The notes: generated by a model not told the origin, from the sequence alone. Shown: positions 18,776 through 27,979, counted from the first letter of the stretch. The stretch: 64,000 bases of DNA from JAWKTM01 sp041399085 (GCA_041399085.1 JAWKTM010000028.1:1-64000); one strand, 5' to 3'. A program made the numbers and translations.

Positions 18776-18918
18776 ATGTGTGAGACTCTGTAAGAACTAT
18801 CGTTAGTGTTAGATTGACAGTACCGGGAGACCAGCAGCGGCAAATGTAGATGAAATGGTCCCAACGGCTTGACTGACGGGCGCTGGATCGCGCGGCGGTC
18901 CGCGGCGATAGACAGGGT

Positions 18919-19704
18919 TCAACTCGACGAGGCGAGTTGTTGTCGCACCCAAGCGGCATCCGCTTCCGGCAAGGCTGGCCCAGGAAGTTCGCCGTGTAAC
19001 GCTTGCCAGTATCGACCGGTGCGATATACACGATCTACTAACGGTTGGATATCGAGCACCGCATCGGCGTCCGTCGCTCGCAACGGCACCCGGACGGCCG
19101 GCAACCGTTGACGTAACGGGCAATAGTAGACTTCGCGCTGCCAAGGACGAATGGCACGCGTCGCCACAATCAAATAGCGCGTACCCGTCGCGGGCTGCAA
19201 ATGCACGAGATCGGCATCGAAGAAAGGGGGCAAGCCGATTCGCAGCAAATCGACTTCCACCAAATTGATTCCGCCGGCCAAGTATTCCTGTAGCTTCTGA
19301 AGGTAGATGGCTCGACCGATGCCTTGCTTATTCGTCGGACTGAGCACTTCGATCACTGTGATCAGTTGGCCTGACGTGTCACGAATTTCGATCCACCGCG
19401 ACGGCGGATGTTCTAGTTCGATAATGTCCGGTTCCGCTACTGCCGTTTCGGACGAGGCCGCGTGTGGATTCAATTCCGGCAAGACGGGCGGCCAAACTGC
19501 GTTGACCGCCACATCCGCTCGGCAACCGGCTGGCGCCGAACCAACTCGGTTGACGGATACCTCCTCTTCGGCCCGAGCAACCAAGTCGGGCGGCAATCCC
19601 TCCGACAGCGTCTCGCGGATATAGCCGATCAGCGCCGTATGCACATCGGGCCATGAGCCTTCGAGAAACGGATTCATTCCGGGGAAGGGATTCCGCGCTG
19701 ACAT
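18919..19704 (-). CDS. DUF4058 family protein
   Basis: A 261-aa protein starting with the DUF4058 signature MSARNPFPGMNPFLEGSWPD. The conserved central part has WIEIRDTSGQLITVIEVLSP followed by NKQGIGRAIYLQKLQEYL, a pattern like a PD-(D/E)XK nuclease core (E-x-L-S-P-x-N-K). The function is unknown, and the nuclease reading is inference. The start lies 4 bp after the stop of the HMA-like gene, so the two are an operon. Confidence 0.88.
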   Translation of the reverse strand: MSARNPFPGMNPFLEGSWPDVHTALIGYIRETLSEGLPPDLVARAEEEVSVNRVGSAPAGCRADVAVNAVWPPVLPELNPHAASSETAVAEPDIIELEHPPSRWIEIRDTSGQLITVIEVLSPTNKQGIGRAIYLQKLQEYLAGGINLVEVDLLRIGLPPFFDADLVHLQPATGTRYLIVATRAIRPWQREVYYCPLRQRLPAVRVPLRATDADAVLDIQPLVDRVYRTGRYWQALHGELPGPALPEADAAWVRQQLASSS

Positions 19705-19708
19705 GGGT

Positions 19709-20230
19709 CTACTTCTCGACCTTCACATGGAAGCCGGCGTCCAGCAACGCTTCGATCAGCTCGGCGGCGCTGAAGTTGCCTTCCACGACGAACGACGATT
19801 CGCGCGGCTTGGCCGTGTCCGCTTGGACGCCATCCACTTTGGCAATCGCGCCCTTGATGGCCTTATTGCAAGCTCCACAGCAGTTGTGAACGCCGCCTAC
19901 TTGCAGTCGCTTGACCTTGCCCTCGGGCGTCTCGACCGGCTTGAATTTCAGCGTCTCGCTATCGACCTTGCCATGAAAACCGGCGGCGGCAAGGCTGTCG
20001 ATCGCCTTTTGGGCCGCGGCATCGTCGCGGGCCGTAATCGACACCGTCTTGTCCTTCATACTGGCTTCGAACTTCACGCCGTCCAAATCTTGGAGCGCTT
20101 CCTTGACGCCCGTCACGCATGCGCCGCAGCACAGATGCACGTTCTTGACCGTGACTTCCGTCGCCGCTTGAGCCACGCCAGCCGAAACAAAACACGCTAA
20201 GACGGCCATCACTTGCAACTGAGCTCTCAT
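19709..20230 (-). CDS. Secreted protein with two heavy-metal-associated-like domains
   Basis: The start is ATG 20230 (MRAQLQVMAVLACF), preceded by GGGAGAACG. A signal peptide of about 24 residues ends in AQAA. Two domains follow, each with the metal motif in the unusual form C-C-G-A-C: HLCCGACVTGVKEAL and HNCCGACNKAIKGAI. Each ends in a LxxAGFHxKV strand. The family binds soft metals such as copper or zinc. With two domains and a signal peptide it may be a periplasmic metal chaperone. It is coupled to the DUF4058 gene. Confidence 0.8.
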   Translation of the reverse strand: MRAQLQVMAVLACFVSAGVAQAATEVTVKNVHLCCGACVTGVKEALQDLDGVKFEASMKDKTVSITARDDAAAQKAIDSLAAAGFHGKVDSETLKFKPVETPEGKVKRLQVGGVHNCCGACNKAIKGAIAKVDGVQADTAKPRESSFVVEGNFSAAELIEALLDAGFHVKVEK

Positions 20231-20329
20231 TACCGTTCTCCCGTTCGTCATGGAATCGGAAACACGCGTCAGCCAGCCGCCCAACGCGACGGGCCTCGCG
20301 AACGGAGAGATTATAGGCCGAGCCGAAGT

Positions 20330-20376
20330 GCGAAGCGAACCAGGAGAACGCGAAGCGAATCATGAGAACGCGAAGC
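20330..20376. repeat. Short 20-bp direct repeats
   Basis: Two and a half units of gcgaagcgaaccaggagaac begin at 20330, 20350 and 20370, in the gap between the HMA-like gene and the stop of the HPF/sigma-like gene. They are noncoding and small. Confidence 0.6.
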
Positions 20377-20407
20377 CGGTATCCGGCCTTGCGTGGTGCG
20401 GTGCGGA

Positions 20408-21130
20408 TTAGTCCACGCCGGTGGCGCTGCGCGCGAACTCGATGTTCTCCAACTCTTGGTCGGGATTTTGCAACACGAGCCGCACGGACGGATCGATCAA
20501 GTCTTCGAGCCATTGGCTGAAGCGAACTTCCGTAGGACGGTTTTCGAAACGCTCAAAGGCGTTCAAGAACACTTCCTCGACCAAGTCGGCGATGTGGATC
20601 CGGTCGCCAATCTGGGCGTCGAGTTCGGGATAGCGAGCCACCCAGCGTCCGATGCGTTTTCGAATCGACTCTTCGTAGACCAAGGTCGCTCGGCGGAACT
20701 CGCCGTAGTCACCCGAGTCGATGGCGGCCTGCACTTGCTCGGCATCCGGCGCTATCTCGGGCGTGACCTCGTGATGCGTGCCTTTGACTTGCTTGGCCTG
20801 TTCGGCGTCGGAACCCAAGCTCCCTTTATACTCGTCCAACCGTTTGATGAGCTTGCGAACGCACCGCTCAAACGCCGGATAGTATTGGCTGTCAGCATCG
20901 CCGCTAACGAGCGTTCGCCCGGTCAACACCAACGCGGTTTTCACGCGATAGCTGCTCGAACGCGGGTGGAACATGATGGTGATGTACAGGTCGGAAACCG
21001 GAAACGCTTCGACCGGCTTACGGAGCGGCTCGAGCCCCCGTTCAAGCTTTTCAATCTCTGGCGCCGCAAGCTCACAATGTTTGGTGTCCAACTCGATCCG
21101 CAGGTTGTAGGACGTGTCTGAGAATTTCAT
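20408..21130 (-). CDS. Fusion of an HPF/RaiA-like ribosome-hibernation domain with a sigma-70 region-2-like domain
   Basis: I start at ATG 21130 (MKFSDTSYNLRIELD), giving 240 aa. Residues 1-105 follow the hibernation-factor pattern: an N-terminal strand, a helix (IEKLERGLEPLRKP), paired strands (DLYITIMFHP, VKTALVLTGRTLVSG) and the closing helix with the Y-x-A-F-x-x-C-V-x-K-L-x-K-x-L-x-x-Y-K pattern. Residues 145-215 match sigma-70 region 2: a helix (YEESIRKRIGRWV), then DLVEEVFLNAFERFE and RFSQWLEDLID. There is no region 4, so it would lack the usual -35 binding. Such a protein could link ribosome state to transcription, or the sigma-like part may only be structural. It has no signal peptide. 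Confidence 0.72.
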   Translation of the reverse strand: MKFSDTSYNLRIELDTKHCELAAPEIEKLERGLEPLRKPVEAFPVSDLYITIMFHPRSSSYRVKTALVLTGRTLVSGDADSQYYPAFERCVRKLIKRLDEYKGSLGSDAEQAKQVKGTHHEVTPEIAPDAEQVQAAIDSGDYGEFRRATLVYEESIRKRIGRWVARYPELDAQIGDRIHIADLVEEVFLNAFERFENRPTEVRFSQWLEDLIDPSVRLVLQNPDQELENIEFARSATGVD

Positions 21131-21546
21131 CGTCCGCCTCGTAATTGGGAAGTTCAGCGGCGCGAGTCGTCGAATCAACTCATTCGACGTCCGCTCCGCC
21201 GATGAATGCCAGCGGTCTGACGGATTCGCCTGCTCGTGGTAAGTCTGACAAGCATCTCCAGGAAATGGTGGCTCCGATGACCGGCGCGATCTAGGTGCAA
21301 CGACCATACCAACCCGGCGATTCGCGGGAAGGCCGCGAAACTCAGGCAGTTCGCTCGCTTCGTACCGTCCGATCATGACAATTGTGCGGATTTGATCGCT
21401 GATCCGTGCCCCGCGGCACAATTTGAGTGGGCCGCGGAACCGCTCAATGCGAAGCCGCGCAGCCACCTTTGTCGGTGGCAACCTGGCCAGTTACCATGAG
21501 GCAATGCGATTGTTGTGAATGAAAGCCGTATCGAGAAATTCACGTC
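21131..21546. other. Intergenic region between HPF/sigma-like and DUF1552 genes
   Basis: No gene can be supported here. The minus frame runs on upstream of the chosen start of the HPF/sigma-like gene, but its sequence is Arg/Ser-rich and unlike a folded protein. Promoters for both divergent genes should lie here. I could not identify a clear one. Confidence 0.5.
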
Positions 21547-22854
21547 ATGAACTTACCGTACGTTACCTCCGGCAAAGGACTCAGCCGCCGTCACTTTCTG
21601 CGCGGAACCGGGGCTGCGATACTCAGCCTGCCGCTGCTCGATGCGATGTCGCCGGTATTTGGCACGTTAGCCCGCGCGGCCGACAACTCGCAGCCAGCGC
21701 CAAAGCGATTGGTTGCCGCTTGTGCCACGCTCGGCTTTCACGGCCCGTTTCTATTCCCAGAAAAGTCAGGGCGCGAATATGAATTGACGCCGTATTTGAA
21801 GCTGCTGGAAAAGCATCGCGAGCGCTTCACGGTGTTCTCCGGTCTGAGTCACCCCGAACAGCAAGGCAATAATGGCCATGCCTCGGAGCTGACGTGGCTG
21901 ACGTCGGCCCAGCGACCGGGGCTGGCGGGGTTTCGCAACACCATTTCGCTGGATCAGTTGATCGCCGAGCAGATCGGGATTCAAACGCGGTTTCCATCAT
22001 TGGTTTTGTCGACCAGCGGCCGATCCATGTCGTGGACTTCCAGCGGTGTCGAGATCCCGGGCGAAACATCGCCGGCCAAGTTGTTCAAGGCGTTGTTCAT
22101 TAACGGCAGCGAGCAGGAAATGGCCAGCGAGCTGCGGCAGTTGGAACGAGGCCGCAGCATTCTGGATACGGTAATGGGCGAGGCAAAGCGGTTGGAGCGC
22201 GAGCTGGGCCCGCGCGACCGAAGTAAGCTGGACGAATATCTGACGGCCGTGCGGGATTTGGAATCGCGGCTGCAACAATCACAAGGCTGGACGACTCGCC
22301 CCAAACCGCGAGTGGACGCCGAGCTGCCGAAAGACATCGCCGAACGCAACGATGCGATTGGCAAACAACGATTGATGTACGACATGATCGCTTTGGCGCT
22401 GCAAACCGATTCCACGCGCACCATCACGTTTCAATTGAGCGGGATGAACGCGGTACCCGTGATTCCCGGCGTCAGCAACGACTGGCACAACCTCTCGCAT
22501 CACGGCAAAGACCCGGCGAAGATCGACGAGCTGCGGATCATCGAAGAGGCGGAGTTCGCGGCGTTCAACGCCTTCCTGACGCGTCTCAGTTCGATCGAAG
22601 AACACGGACAGTCGCTATTGGAAAGCACGGCCGTGTTGTTCGGCTCGAATTTGGGCAACGCCAGCAGCCACGATTGGCACAATGTGCCGGTGATCTTGGC
22701 GGGCGGCGACTTCCGACACGGCTCGCACGTCGCGGGCGATGTGAAGAGCAACACGCCGCTGGCGAATTTGTTCGTAACGCTGGCTCAATACATGGGCCTG
22801 GAAATCGATCAGTTCGGCAGCAGCACGGCGACCGGCGTGAAAGAGTTCGCTTGA
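21547..22854 (+). CDS. DUF1552 domain protein with twin-arginine signal
   Basis: A 435-aa protein. The N-terminus has a Tat signal (LSRRHFLRGTG at about residues 12-22, then a hydrophobic stretch and ARAAD). The DUF1552 core is seen in KRLVAACATLGFHGPFLFPE, LTPYLKLLEKHRERFTVFSG, HASELTWLTSAQ and the C-terminal VLFGSNLGNASSHDWHN. In planctomycetes DUF1552 genes usually pair with a DUF1592/DUF1588 cytochrome gene. None is adjacent here. The function is unknown; the protein is extracytoplasmic. Confidence 0.9.
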   Translation: MNLPYVTSGKGLSRRHFLRGTGAAILSLPLLDAMSPVFGTLARAADNSQPAPKRLVAACATLGFHGPFLFPEKSGREYELTPYLKLLEKHRERFTVFSGLSHPEQQGNNGHASELTWLTSAQRPGLAGFRNTISLDQLIAEQIGIQTRFPSLVLSTSGRSMSWTSSGVEIPGETSPAKLFKALFINGSEQEMASELRQLERGRSILDTVMGEAKRLERELGPRDRSKLDEYLTAVRDLESRLQQSQGWTTRPKPRVDAELPKDIAERNDAIGKQRLMYDMIALALQTDSTRTITFQLSGMNAVPVIPGVSNDWHNLSHHGKDPAKIDELRIIEEAEFAAFNAFLTRLSSIEEHGQSLLESTAVLFGSNLGNASSHDWHNVPVILAGGDFRHGSHVAGDVKSNTPLANLFVTLAQYMGLEIDQFGSSTATGVKEFA

Positions 22855-22908
22855 CCGGAAGCCCGATCGAATCCGCCTTCCCGCGGCACTCGGCGAAAGG
22901 CTGGCCGA

Positions 22909-23508
22909 CTAAAAACCGCCCACGTAGCTGTCGATCAGTTCGCGGTCCGAGAACGTTCGGTTGCTCTTGCGTCCTAGGAAGTAGAAGGCCGAGGCAGCGT
23001 CGCACGCGGCTGGGCGGCGGGCCAGCAGTCGGTCCCAGTACTTGAGCCAGAAGAATGCCAGGCGGGCGAACGCGCCGACCACGCGCCGGGCTCGCTGCGT
23101 GCGGCAGAAGCTCAGCAGAAAATACCGCAGCGACCAAGCCAGCGCGGAACCGGGGCCCACCGTAATTCCGCTTTCGACCTCTTCGAATCGGCGAAACAAC
23201 CGCCGATGCCCCAACCGCGTAAACCGGGTGAAGTCGTAGGCCCCGGCATGGACTTGCTGCATGAAAGGCGTGTCGGCGTAAACGAAGCCGCCCGGCCCGA
23301 GCACGCGATGAATCTCGGCCGCGCACTGAAACGGATCGACCACATGCTCCAACACGGCTTGAACGATTACGGCGTCGAACGTCTCGTCCTGGAACGGTAT
23401 CTGGTGAGCGTCGCACACCAACTGCGTTCGCGGTTCGATGGCTACGTCGGTTTCGATCAGCTCGATGCCGGGCGCGTCGACCAACTGGCTCAGACCGGCG
23501 CCTAGCAC
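22909..23508 (-). CDS. Class I SAM methyltransferase, C-terminal part of a frameshifted gene
   Basis: The frame carries the Rossmann continuation: VLGAGLSQLVDAPGIELIE, then DAHQIPFQDETFDAVIVQA and EIHRVLGPGGFVYADTPFM, as in Methyltransf_11 proteins. The G-rich SAM-binding motif is split across frames. The upstream frame stops right after KVLVLGAAC, and at 23512-23515 a run of four G needs a fifth to give V-L-G-G-G-V-L-G-A-G. The intact gene would be 22909-23888, about 325 residues. The substrate is unknown. Confidence 0.82.
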   Translation of the reverse strand: MLGAGLSQLVDAPGIELIETDVAIEPRTQLVCDAHQIPFQDETFDAVIVQAVLEHVVDPFQCAAEIHRVLGPGGFVYADTPFMQQVHAGAYDFTRFTRLGHRRLFRRFEEVESGITVGPGSALAWSLRYFLLSFCRTQRARRVVGAFARLAFFWLKYWDRLLARRPAACDAASAFYFLGRKSNRTFSDRELIDSYVGGF

Positions 23509-23888
23509 GCCGCCCCGAGTACAAGCACTTTGGCTCGCCCGGTTCGCTCTGCCAGCCGTTGACGCAAATCGCGAAACACACGCTCGGCCGCAAGATTGTT
23601 TTCCGTGTCGGGCAGATCGCTAATGCGAGTTCGCCAAACGCCACACCGCTCGAAAAATGTTGGCTGTGACGAGACAAACGACTCGACGTCAAACACGCTG
23701 GCCGATTCGTCGATCAAGATCGGCACACCATGCACGACGGGAAAAGTCAGTCCGCAATCGTCGTTGTCGCAGCACAAGGCTCCGTCGTCGTCACGCAGCG
23801 TCGTGTGACACGCTGGACAACAAACTCCCGTCCACTTGGCGGACAATGGCGATTCGGAAGCGGGTGGCGGGGCAAGCACGGACGACAT
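23502..23888 (-). CDS. Trm112-like zinc domain and start of methyltransferase, N-terminal part
   Basis: The start is ATG 23888. Residues 23-60 form a Trm112-like zinc module with CCPACHTTL and a second Cys cluster, CCDNDDCGLTFP, then HGVPILIDE. The last residues (AKVLVLGAAC) begin the SAM-binding motif of a methyltransferase whose remainder is in the next frame. An N-terminal Trm112-like domain fused to a methyltransferase is a common arrangement. Confidence 0.8.
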   Translation of the reverse strand: MSSVLAPPPASESPLSAKWTGVCCPACHTTLRDDDGALCCDNDDCGLTFPVVHGVPILIDESASVFDVESFVSSQPTFFERCGVWRTRISDLPDTENNLAAERVFRDLRQRLAERTGRAKVLVLGAAC

Positions 23889-24095
23889 AAGTGGCGATCC
23901 TGAGCGGACATCAAACGGCGAACGAAACGACGGTTGAAGTCTAGCTCACGAACAAAGGACCGCACGCGTGAAGATTGGGACTCTCCGATCGTAACGATTC
24001 AAAGGCTAAAGTCCGCCCCGGAGACATCCCCGTCGCGACACCGCCCTTCGACCTGCGATCGCGCAGATAAGTCGCTGATTTCCGAAGTCCAGCGG

Positions 24096-25438
24096 CTACT
24101 TCAAATCGTCCGCGAGATTGTCGTAACGATCTTCGATGACGGGCATGAGATCGTTGACCAACGTCAGACCGCGAGCCGCCGCCTCTTCCCACCAGCCGCG
24201 AGCCTTCGCAATGTTGTCGGCCGAGGCTTTCTTGTGAGCCACCACGAAGGCGCCCTTCACCAACTGCGAGGAAGGCTGGCCTTGATCGAGCCACATGTCG
24301 GCCAGCGCTACAGCCAGGCCCAGCGGCAATTCATTCACCGGGTAACGCCGCGTGACACCGGCCACTTTGATAATCAATGTGTTCGCATTCGCTTCGACCA
24401 CAGCCACCACCGTACCGTCGACTCAAATCGGAATCGACCGGCCGGCCTCGCAAACCCTTGCTGACTTTCCGGGCGCGTGACGAAACCTTTCGCGTGTAAT
24501 GAGTCAGTTGCTTGAGCCGGTCCAACTTGGCTTGATGAGCCGCAGTTTCGCGAGGCAGAGCGGCTGGCCTTCGCCAGTTCCGCGTCGGCGATATCCAGGT
24601 TCATTTCGCCCAACGCTTCTCGCGCGGTGCTCAGCGCTTTGGCCAAAGCCTGAACCTCTTGCATTGTCGGCATCTCGGCCGGTTCGGGCATCGGAGCGGA
24701 GTGCCGACCTTCGCAAGTGGATCAGCGTCGGAGCGGCGTTGGCCTTCGGAGTCGACGAATCGGGCGAATTTCCGACGCGTCCGGTTCGGTCGTACGCGGG
24801 CTGCGATCATCGCGGGATTGGCGTCCGTGCCGCTTCCTTCGATCATGTTCGGGTCGCCCACTTCGAACGGATCGTCGCTGTTCACGGGTCCGATTGGCGA
24901 CGGGGTGCTCGGCGATGTGCTGCTCCGCGAATTGCCGCCCATCGAGCTGCCGTCGGGCGCGTCGTCGCCGCTCGACTCCGTTGCGGATGGAGCGCGCGTC
25001 GTCCTCGGACGAAATCGAAACGCTGGTGGAAGTCGGACGCGTCGAGCTGCTGGCCGGATTCGGCACGGAGCGATCGACGACGGCAGGCGCGGCTGCTGGA
25101 ATCGAGGCTCGATTGCCAGACGGTTGGCCCTGAGCCACTTGTTTGTCGTCGTTGGGATTGCCCAGCACGCTGTACAGCACGCCGGCCGTTATCAAAACCA
25201 TCAGCGCGGCCAAACCAAACACGATCGGCAAGTGCCTGCCTTGGTTGGCCCGCTTGCGTGCCACTTTGCCGACCGATGTCTTTGCCGAAACTTCGGCTCC
25301 CGACGGTGGCGAAGCGGGCGATACCGTTTTGCCCATCGGCAAAACCGGTTCGAGCGGCGGCGCGACGCCGTGGCCACCGAAAAATGAAGCGGTTGGGCCG
25401 CTGGCCGGCTTGTCCATCTGCGAAGGATCGAACGCGCC
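24096..25438 (-). pseudogene. Membrane and C-terminal part of the J-domain-like protein, broken by several frameshifts
   Basis: Pieces in three minus frames line up as one protein: DPSQMDKPASGPTASFF and a membrane segment (HLPIVFGLAALMVLITAGVL) within 25200-25438, FEVGDPNMIEGSGTDANPAM around 24850, MPTMQEVQALAKALSTAREA around 24650, LDRLKQLTHYTRKVSSRARK near 24500, and a well-kept C-terminal domain VVAVVEANANTLIIKVAGVT with GWWEEAAARGLTLVNDLMPV ending at 24096. At least four shifts are needed. The protein would be anchored by one membrane helix, with the J-like domain in the cytoplasm. Confidence 0.65.
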
Positions 25439-25486
25439 ATGGGATCAAAATGCCCCGGCTATGGACGAAGGGGACGGCGTTTTCAC

Positions 25487-26476
25487 CTATGTCGGTGACG
25501 GAGACGCGGAAGGTGCCGCTGGCGAAGCGTAACCGATCGCCGGACCTCCCAGCGCGGGCGCGTAGGCCGTCGGCACGGCGGAGGCCATGGGAGCTTGTTG
25601 CGGCGAGGCGACTCCATACGGCGATTGCCCCCAAGCCGATACGGCTTGAGGCGCGGCTTGCTGGGGGCTCGTCACGACCGAACCACCGTTCGGCTGAGCA
25701 AACGGCGCTGGCGAAAAGCCGGGATACATCCCGTAGTTTGCGTAAGGCGCATTCCCGTAGCCAGACATCGCACTGGGCTGGCCGATCGCGGGGGACGCCA
25801 TTGGCGCCGGGTGACCGGCATATGGAGCTTGAGACGGCATCGACGTTGCGTACCCAGCCATCGGAACTGGACTGGCCATCGGAGTTGAGTTGGCAGCCGG
25901 CGAATAACCGGCCATCGGCACGTTGGCGTTTGGCCAAGCGTTGGCTGGTTGACCATAGGCAGTCGCCGGAGTAGCCATCGGCGAGGCGTTCCAATTCGAA
26001 GCCGGCTGACCGACATCGTGGGCCGGCGCGGATGGTCCGGGCGCAATCGGGCTGGAATTGGAAGGGCTGGCCATCGGCGAGCCTGCGGTTGGCGCATGCG
26101 GCGAGTCGGTTGTCGGAGCCTGCGAACTGGGCGAGTAGTTCGAGGCCGAGGGGGACGCGTTGTTCGTCGGAGCCATCGCCGACGGCTCGGGGCGCGTGGC
26201 CGGCGGTAGCTGCCGATCGTACTCGGCTCGGCGACCTTGGTTGGTCAAGCAACTCTTGGCTTCTCGCAACTCGTCCAGCACGCGAGCCCATTCTTGTGAT
26301 TTATCCCCCGGACGCACTTGGCGAACTCGCGACATCGCGGCATCGGCCGCTCGGCTGATCGTCTCCGGATTTTGTTCGTCCCGAGGCACGCCGATCAATT
26401 GGTAGTGGTCGGGCGCGGAAATGCTCGGGTCGATCCCTAACCATTCGTGGTAGGGATTGAAAGATGGAGACGTCAT
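25487..26476 (-). CDS. J-domain-like N-terminal protein with long Ala/Pro/Met-rich linker
   Basis: A 329-aa frame. Residues 1-95 have a planctomycete J-like domain: NPYHEWLGIDPSISAPDHYQ, then a helix with MSRVRQVRPGDKSQEWARVL and AKSCLTNQGRRAEYDRQL. The H-P-D of true DnaJ is missing. Residues 100-325 are low complexity with repeated M-A-S/P and Y-G-Q-P-like segments. The frame ends at 25487, and the linker is likely continued in another frame toward the membrane segment. It does not look like a DnaJ co-chaperone in function, though the fold may be shared. Confidence 0.72.
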   Translation of the reverse strand: MTSPSFNPYHEWLGIDPSISAPDHYQLIGVPRDEQNPETISRAADAAMSRVRQVRPGDKSQEWARVLDELREAKSCLTNQGRRAEYDRQLPPATRPEPSAMAPTNNASPSASNYSPSSQAPTTDSPHAPTAGSPMASPSNSSPIAPGPSAPAHDVGQPASNWNASPMATPATAYGQPANAWPNANVPMAGYSPAANSTPMASPVPMAGYATSMPSQAPYAGHPAPMASPAIGQPSAMSGYGNAPYANYGMYPGFSPAPFAQPNGGSVVTSPQQAAPQAVSAWGQSPYGVASPQQAPMASAVPTAYAPALGGPAIGYASPAAPSASPSPT

Positions 26477-26696
26477 GGATAGTGCCTTCTCTTGTACCTG
26501 AAACGCCGCTGATTCCGGTGCATTCAGCTATCTTAGGTGGGTCGCGTGGGGGCGACAAGCGAAACGGTTCTTGACGTTTCGTTAATTCGCCTGGGACACG
26601 TCGAGTTATTCCGAGGCGCGACGTTGGGCGTCATCGCTGGCCTCGCGCTGTGAACGGTTCGGCGGCCTGCGAAATGCGTCGCGTGAATGCTGATCG

Positions 26697-27563
26697 TTAA
26701 TTTGCCGCGCCGTAGTATCGAGCCACCTTCAGCCCCGTGCGCCGCTCGACCAATTCAGCCAACGCATCGACTTCGCCGTCACGAAGCGGCGTCACGAAAC
26801 TCTCGGCCGGCCGTCGCGCGATCGTATAGATCTGGATCAGCTTCAATTCCCCACCCGCCGCAGTCACTTCATTCAGACGGTCGCAATAGGCGTCAAGTTC
26901 CGCGGCCGTCGGCGACTCGGCGGCGACTCGCATAAACAGCGATTGGATCACCAGTGGCCAACGGCGGGCGGCATCGCGGATGTTTTCCAAAACCCGCGAG
27001 AACGGAATCGAAGTGCGATCAATCCGGCGAAAATACTCGTCGGTACCCGCGTCGAGCTTGGCCCAAATCTCGCCGTTGTTCTCCATCAGCGTCGTCAAAC
27101 CCCGCTGGACGTGCGGTCGATGAAACATGCTGGCGTTTGTAATCAGCACCATTTTTACGTCGCCCAAACCGTGCCGACGTTTCAATTCGGCCGCCGACGC
27201 AATGATTTCATCGAAGTTTCGGTAAGTCGTCGGTTCGCCGTCGCCAGAGAACGCAATGTCGTTCAGCCGCCGCAGTGACTCGGGCGTGGCCGCGAACTTC
27301 GGCGTTTCGAAAAGCTGGCCAGAACCGACGAGCGCAAGCATGTGGTCCAGTTCGTCGAACAACTGGTCCAGTTCCACGAATCGAGTTTCGCTGGCCGAAG
27401 TGCGATCGACCTGGCAGTACACGCAATCGAAGTTGCAGACCTTGTCCGGGTTCAGATTCACGCCGATGGAAATCCCGCCCGAACGGCGGCTGAGCACCGG
27501 ATAGACGAACCGATTCGTCTCAAACGAACGTTCGTGATGCGTATGAAGCGGTTCGAGTGCCAT
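26697..27563 (-). CDS. Radical SAM protein (COG0731 type)
   Basis: I start at ATG 27563 (MALEPLHTHHERSFE). The longer frame upstream is basic and unlike protein. The 288-aa enzyme has the [4Fe-4S] motif C-N-F-D-C-V-Y-C at about residues 42-49 and the GEPT motif (FSGDGEPTTYRNF) that contacts SAM. Then follow VLITNASMFHR and WAKLDAGTDEYFRRI. COG0731 proteins are related to wybutosine-synthesis enzymes, but the bacterial members have unknown substrates. A terminator for the upstream gene precedes it, so it is transcribed on its own. Confidence 0.88.
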   Translation of the reverse strand: MALEPLHTHHERSFETNRFVYPVLSRRSGGISIGVNLNPDKVCNFDCVYCQVDRTSASETRFVELDQLFDELDHMLALVGSGQLFETPKFAATPESLRRLNDIAFSGDGEPTTYRNFDEIIASAAELKRRHGLGDVKMVLITNASMFHRPHVQRGLTTLMENNGEIWAKLDAGTDEYFRRIDRTSIPFSRVLENIRDAARRWPLVIQSLFMRVAAESPTAAELDAYCDRLNEVTAAGGELKLIQIYTIARRPAESFVTPLRDGEVDALAELVERRTGLKVARYYGAAN

Positions 27564-27580
27564 CGGATTTCGGTGCCTGG

Positions 27581-27614
27581 AAAAAAAACGAGCCGCGACG
27601 GAATTCGCCGCGGC
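27581..27614 (-). terminator. Rho-independent terminator
   Basis: On the minus strand the hairpin GCCGCG...CGCGGC (27592-27614) is followed by TCG and a run of eight T (27581-27588). It lies 90 bp past the stop of the small gene at 27707-27979 and just before the radical SAM start. Confidence 0.8.
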
Positions 27615-27706
27615 CCGCTCTGCCCTGTGCATTGTTGCGCTCGACAGCCGAATGTCCAGTTCCGCCAAGGAGAACAGCGTCCCGGAGAACGACAATCGCC
27701 GAGAAC

Positions 27707-27979
27707 CTACTCGCCCAGCTTTCGCAAGTCCGAGAACTCGTCGAGTGTCACGGTCGTCAGTTCGCCGCTGTCTCGCCGCAGCACGATCACGTCGCTGAAC
27801 ACCTTGTCGTCGAAATTCCGGTTGAAGTGCAACGCGTGCCGACGCCGCTCGGTTCGCACGACCGTGCCAACCGTGGTGGTGTTCCAACTGCGGAACCCCA
27901 CCTTCACTTCGTGCTGCAATTCGACGCGATCGCCTGGTTTTAGCTGCGAGAAGACTTCGAGCGTTTGCGGATATGCCAT
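27707..27979 (-). CDS. Small conserved hypothetical protein
   Basis: A 90-aa protein starting at ATG 27979 (MAYPQTLEVFSQLK). The segment LKPGDRVELQHEVKVGFRSW followed by TVGTVVRTERRRHALHF looks like a small beta-barrel of the SH3/KOW kind, which is inference only. Charged C-terminus. A strong terminator follows. It is convergent with no gene and opposite to the short gene at 28213. I do not recognise its function. Confidence 0.65.
   Translation of the reverse strand: MAYPQTLEVFSQLKPGDRVELQHEVKVGFRSWNTTTVGTVVRTERRRHALHFNRNFDDKVFSDVIVLRRDSGELTTVTLDEFSDLRKLGE

Noticed and set aside
22586..23692. 368-codon minus-strand frame covering DUF1552 and methyltransferase
   Set aside because: Arg/Ser-rich shadow frame overlapping two real genes.
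24882..26291. 469-codon minus-strand frame in the J-like gene region
   Set aside because: The sequence is Ser/Arg/Gly-rich and lacks domain features. The J-like domain and the membrane segment are in the other frames.
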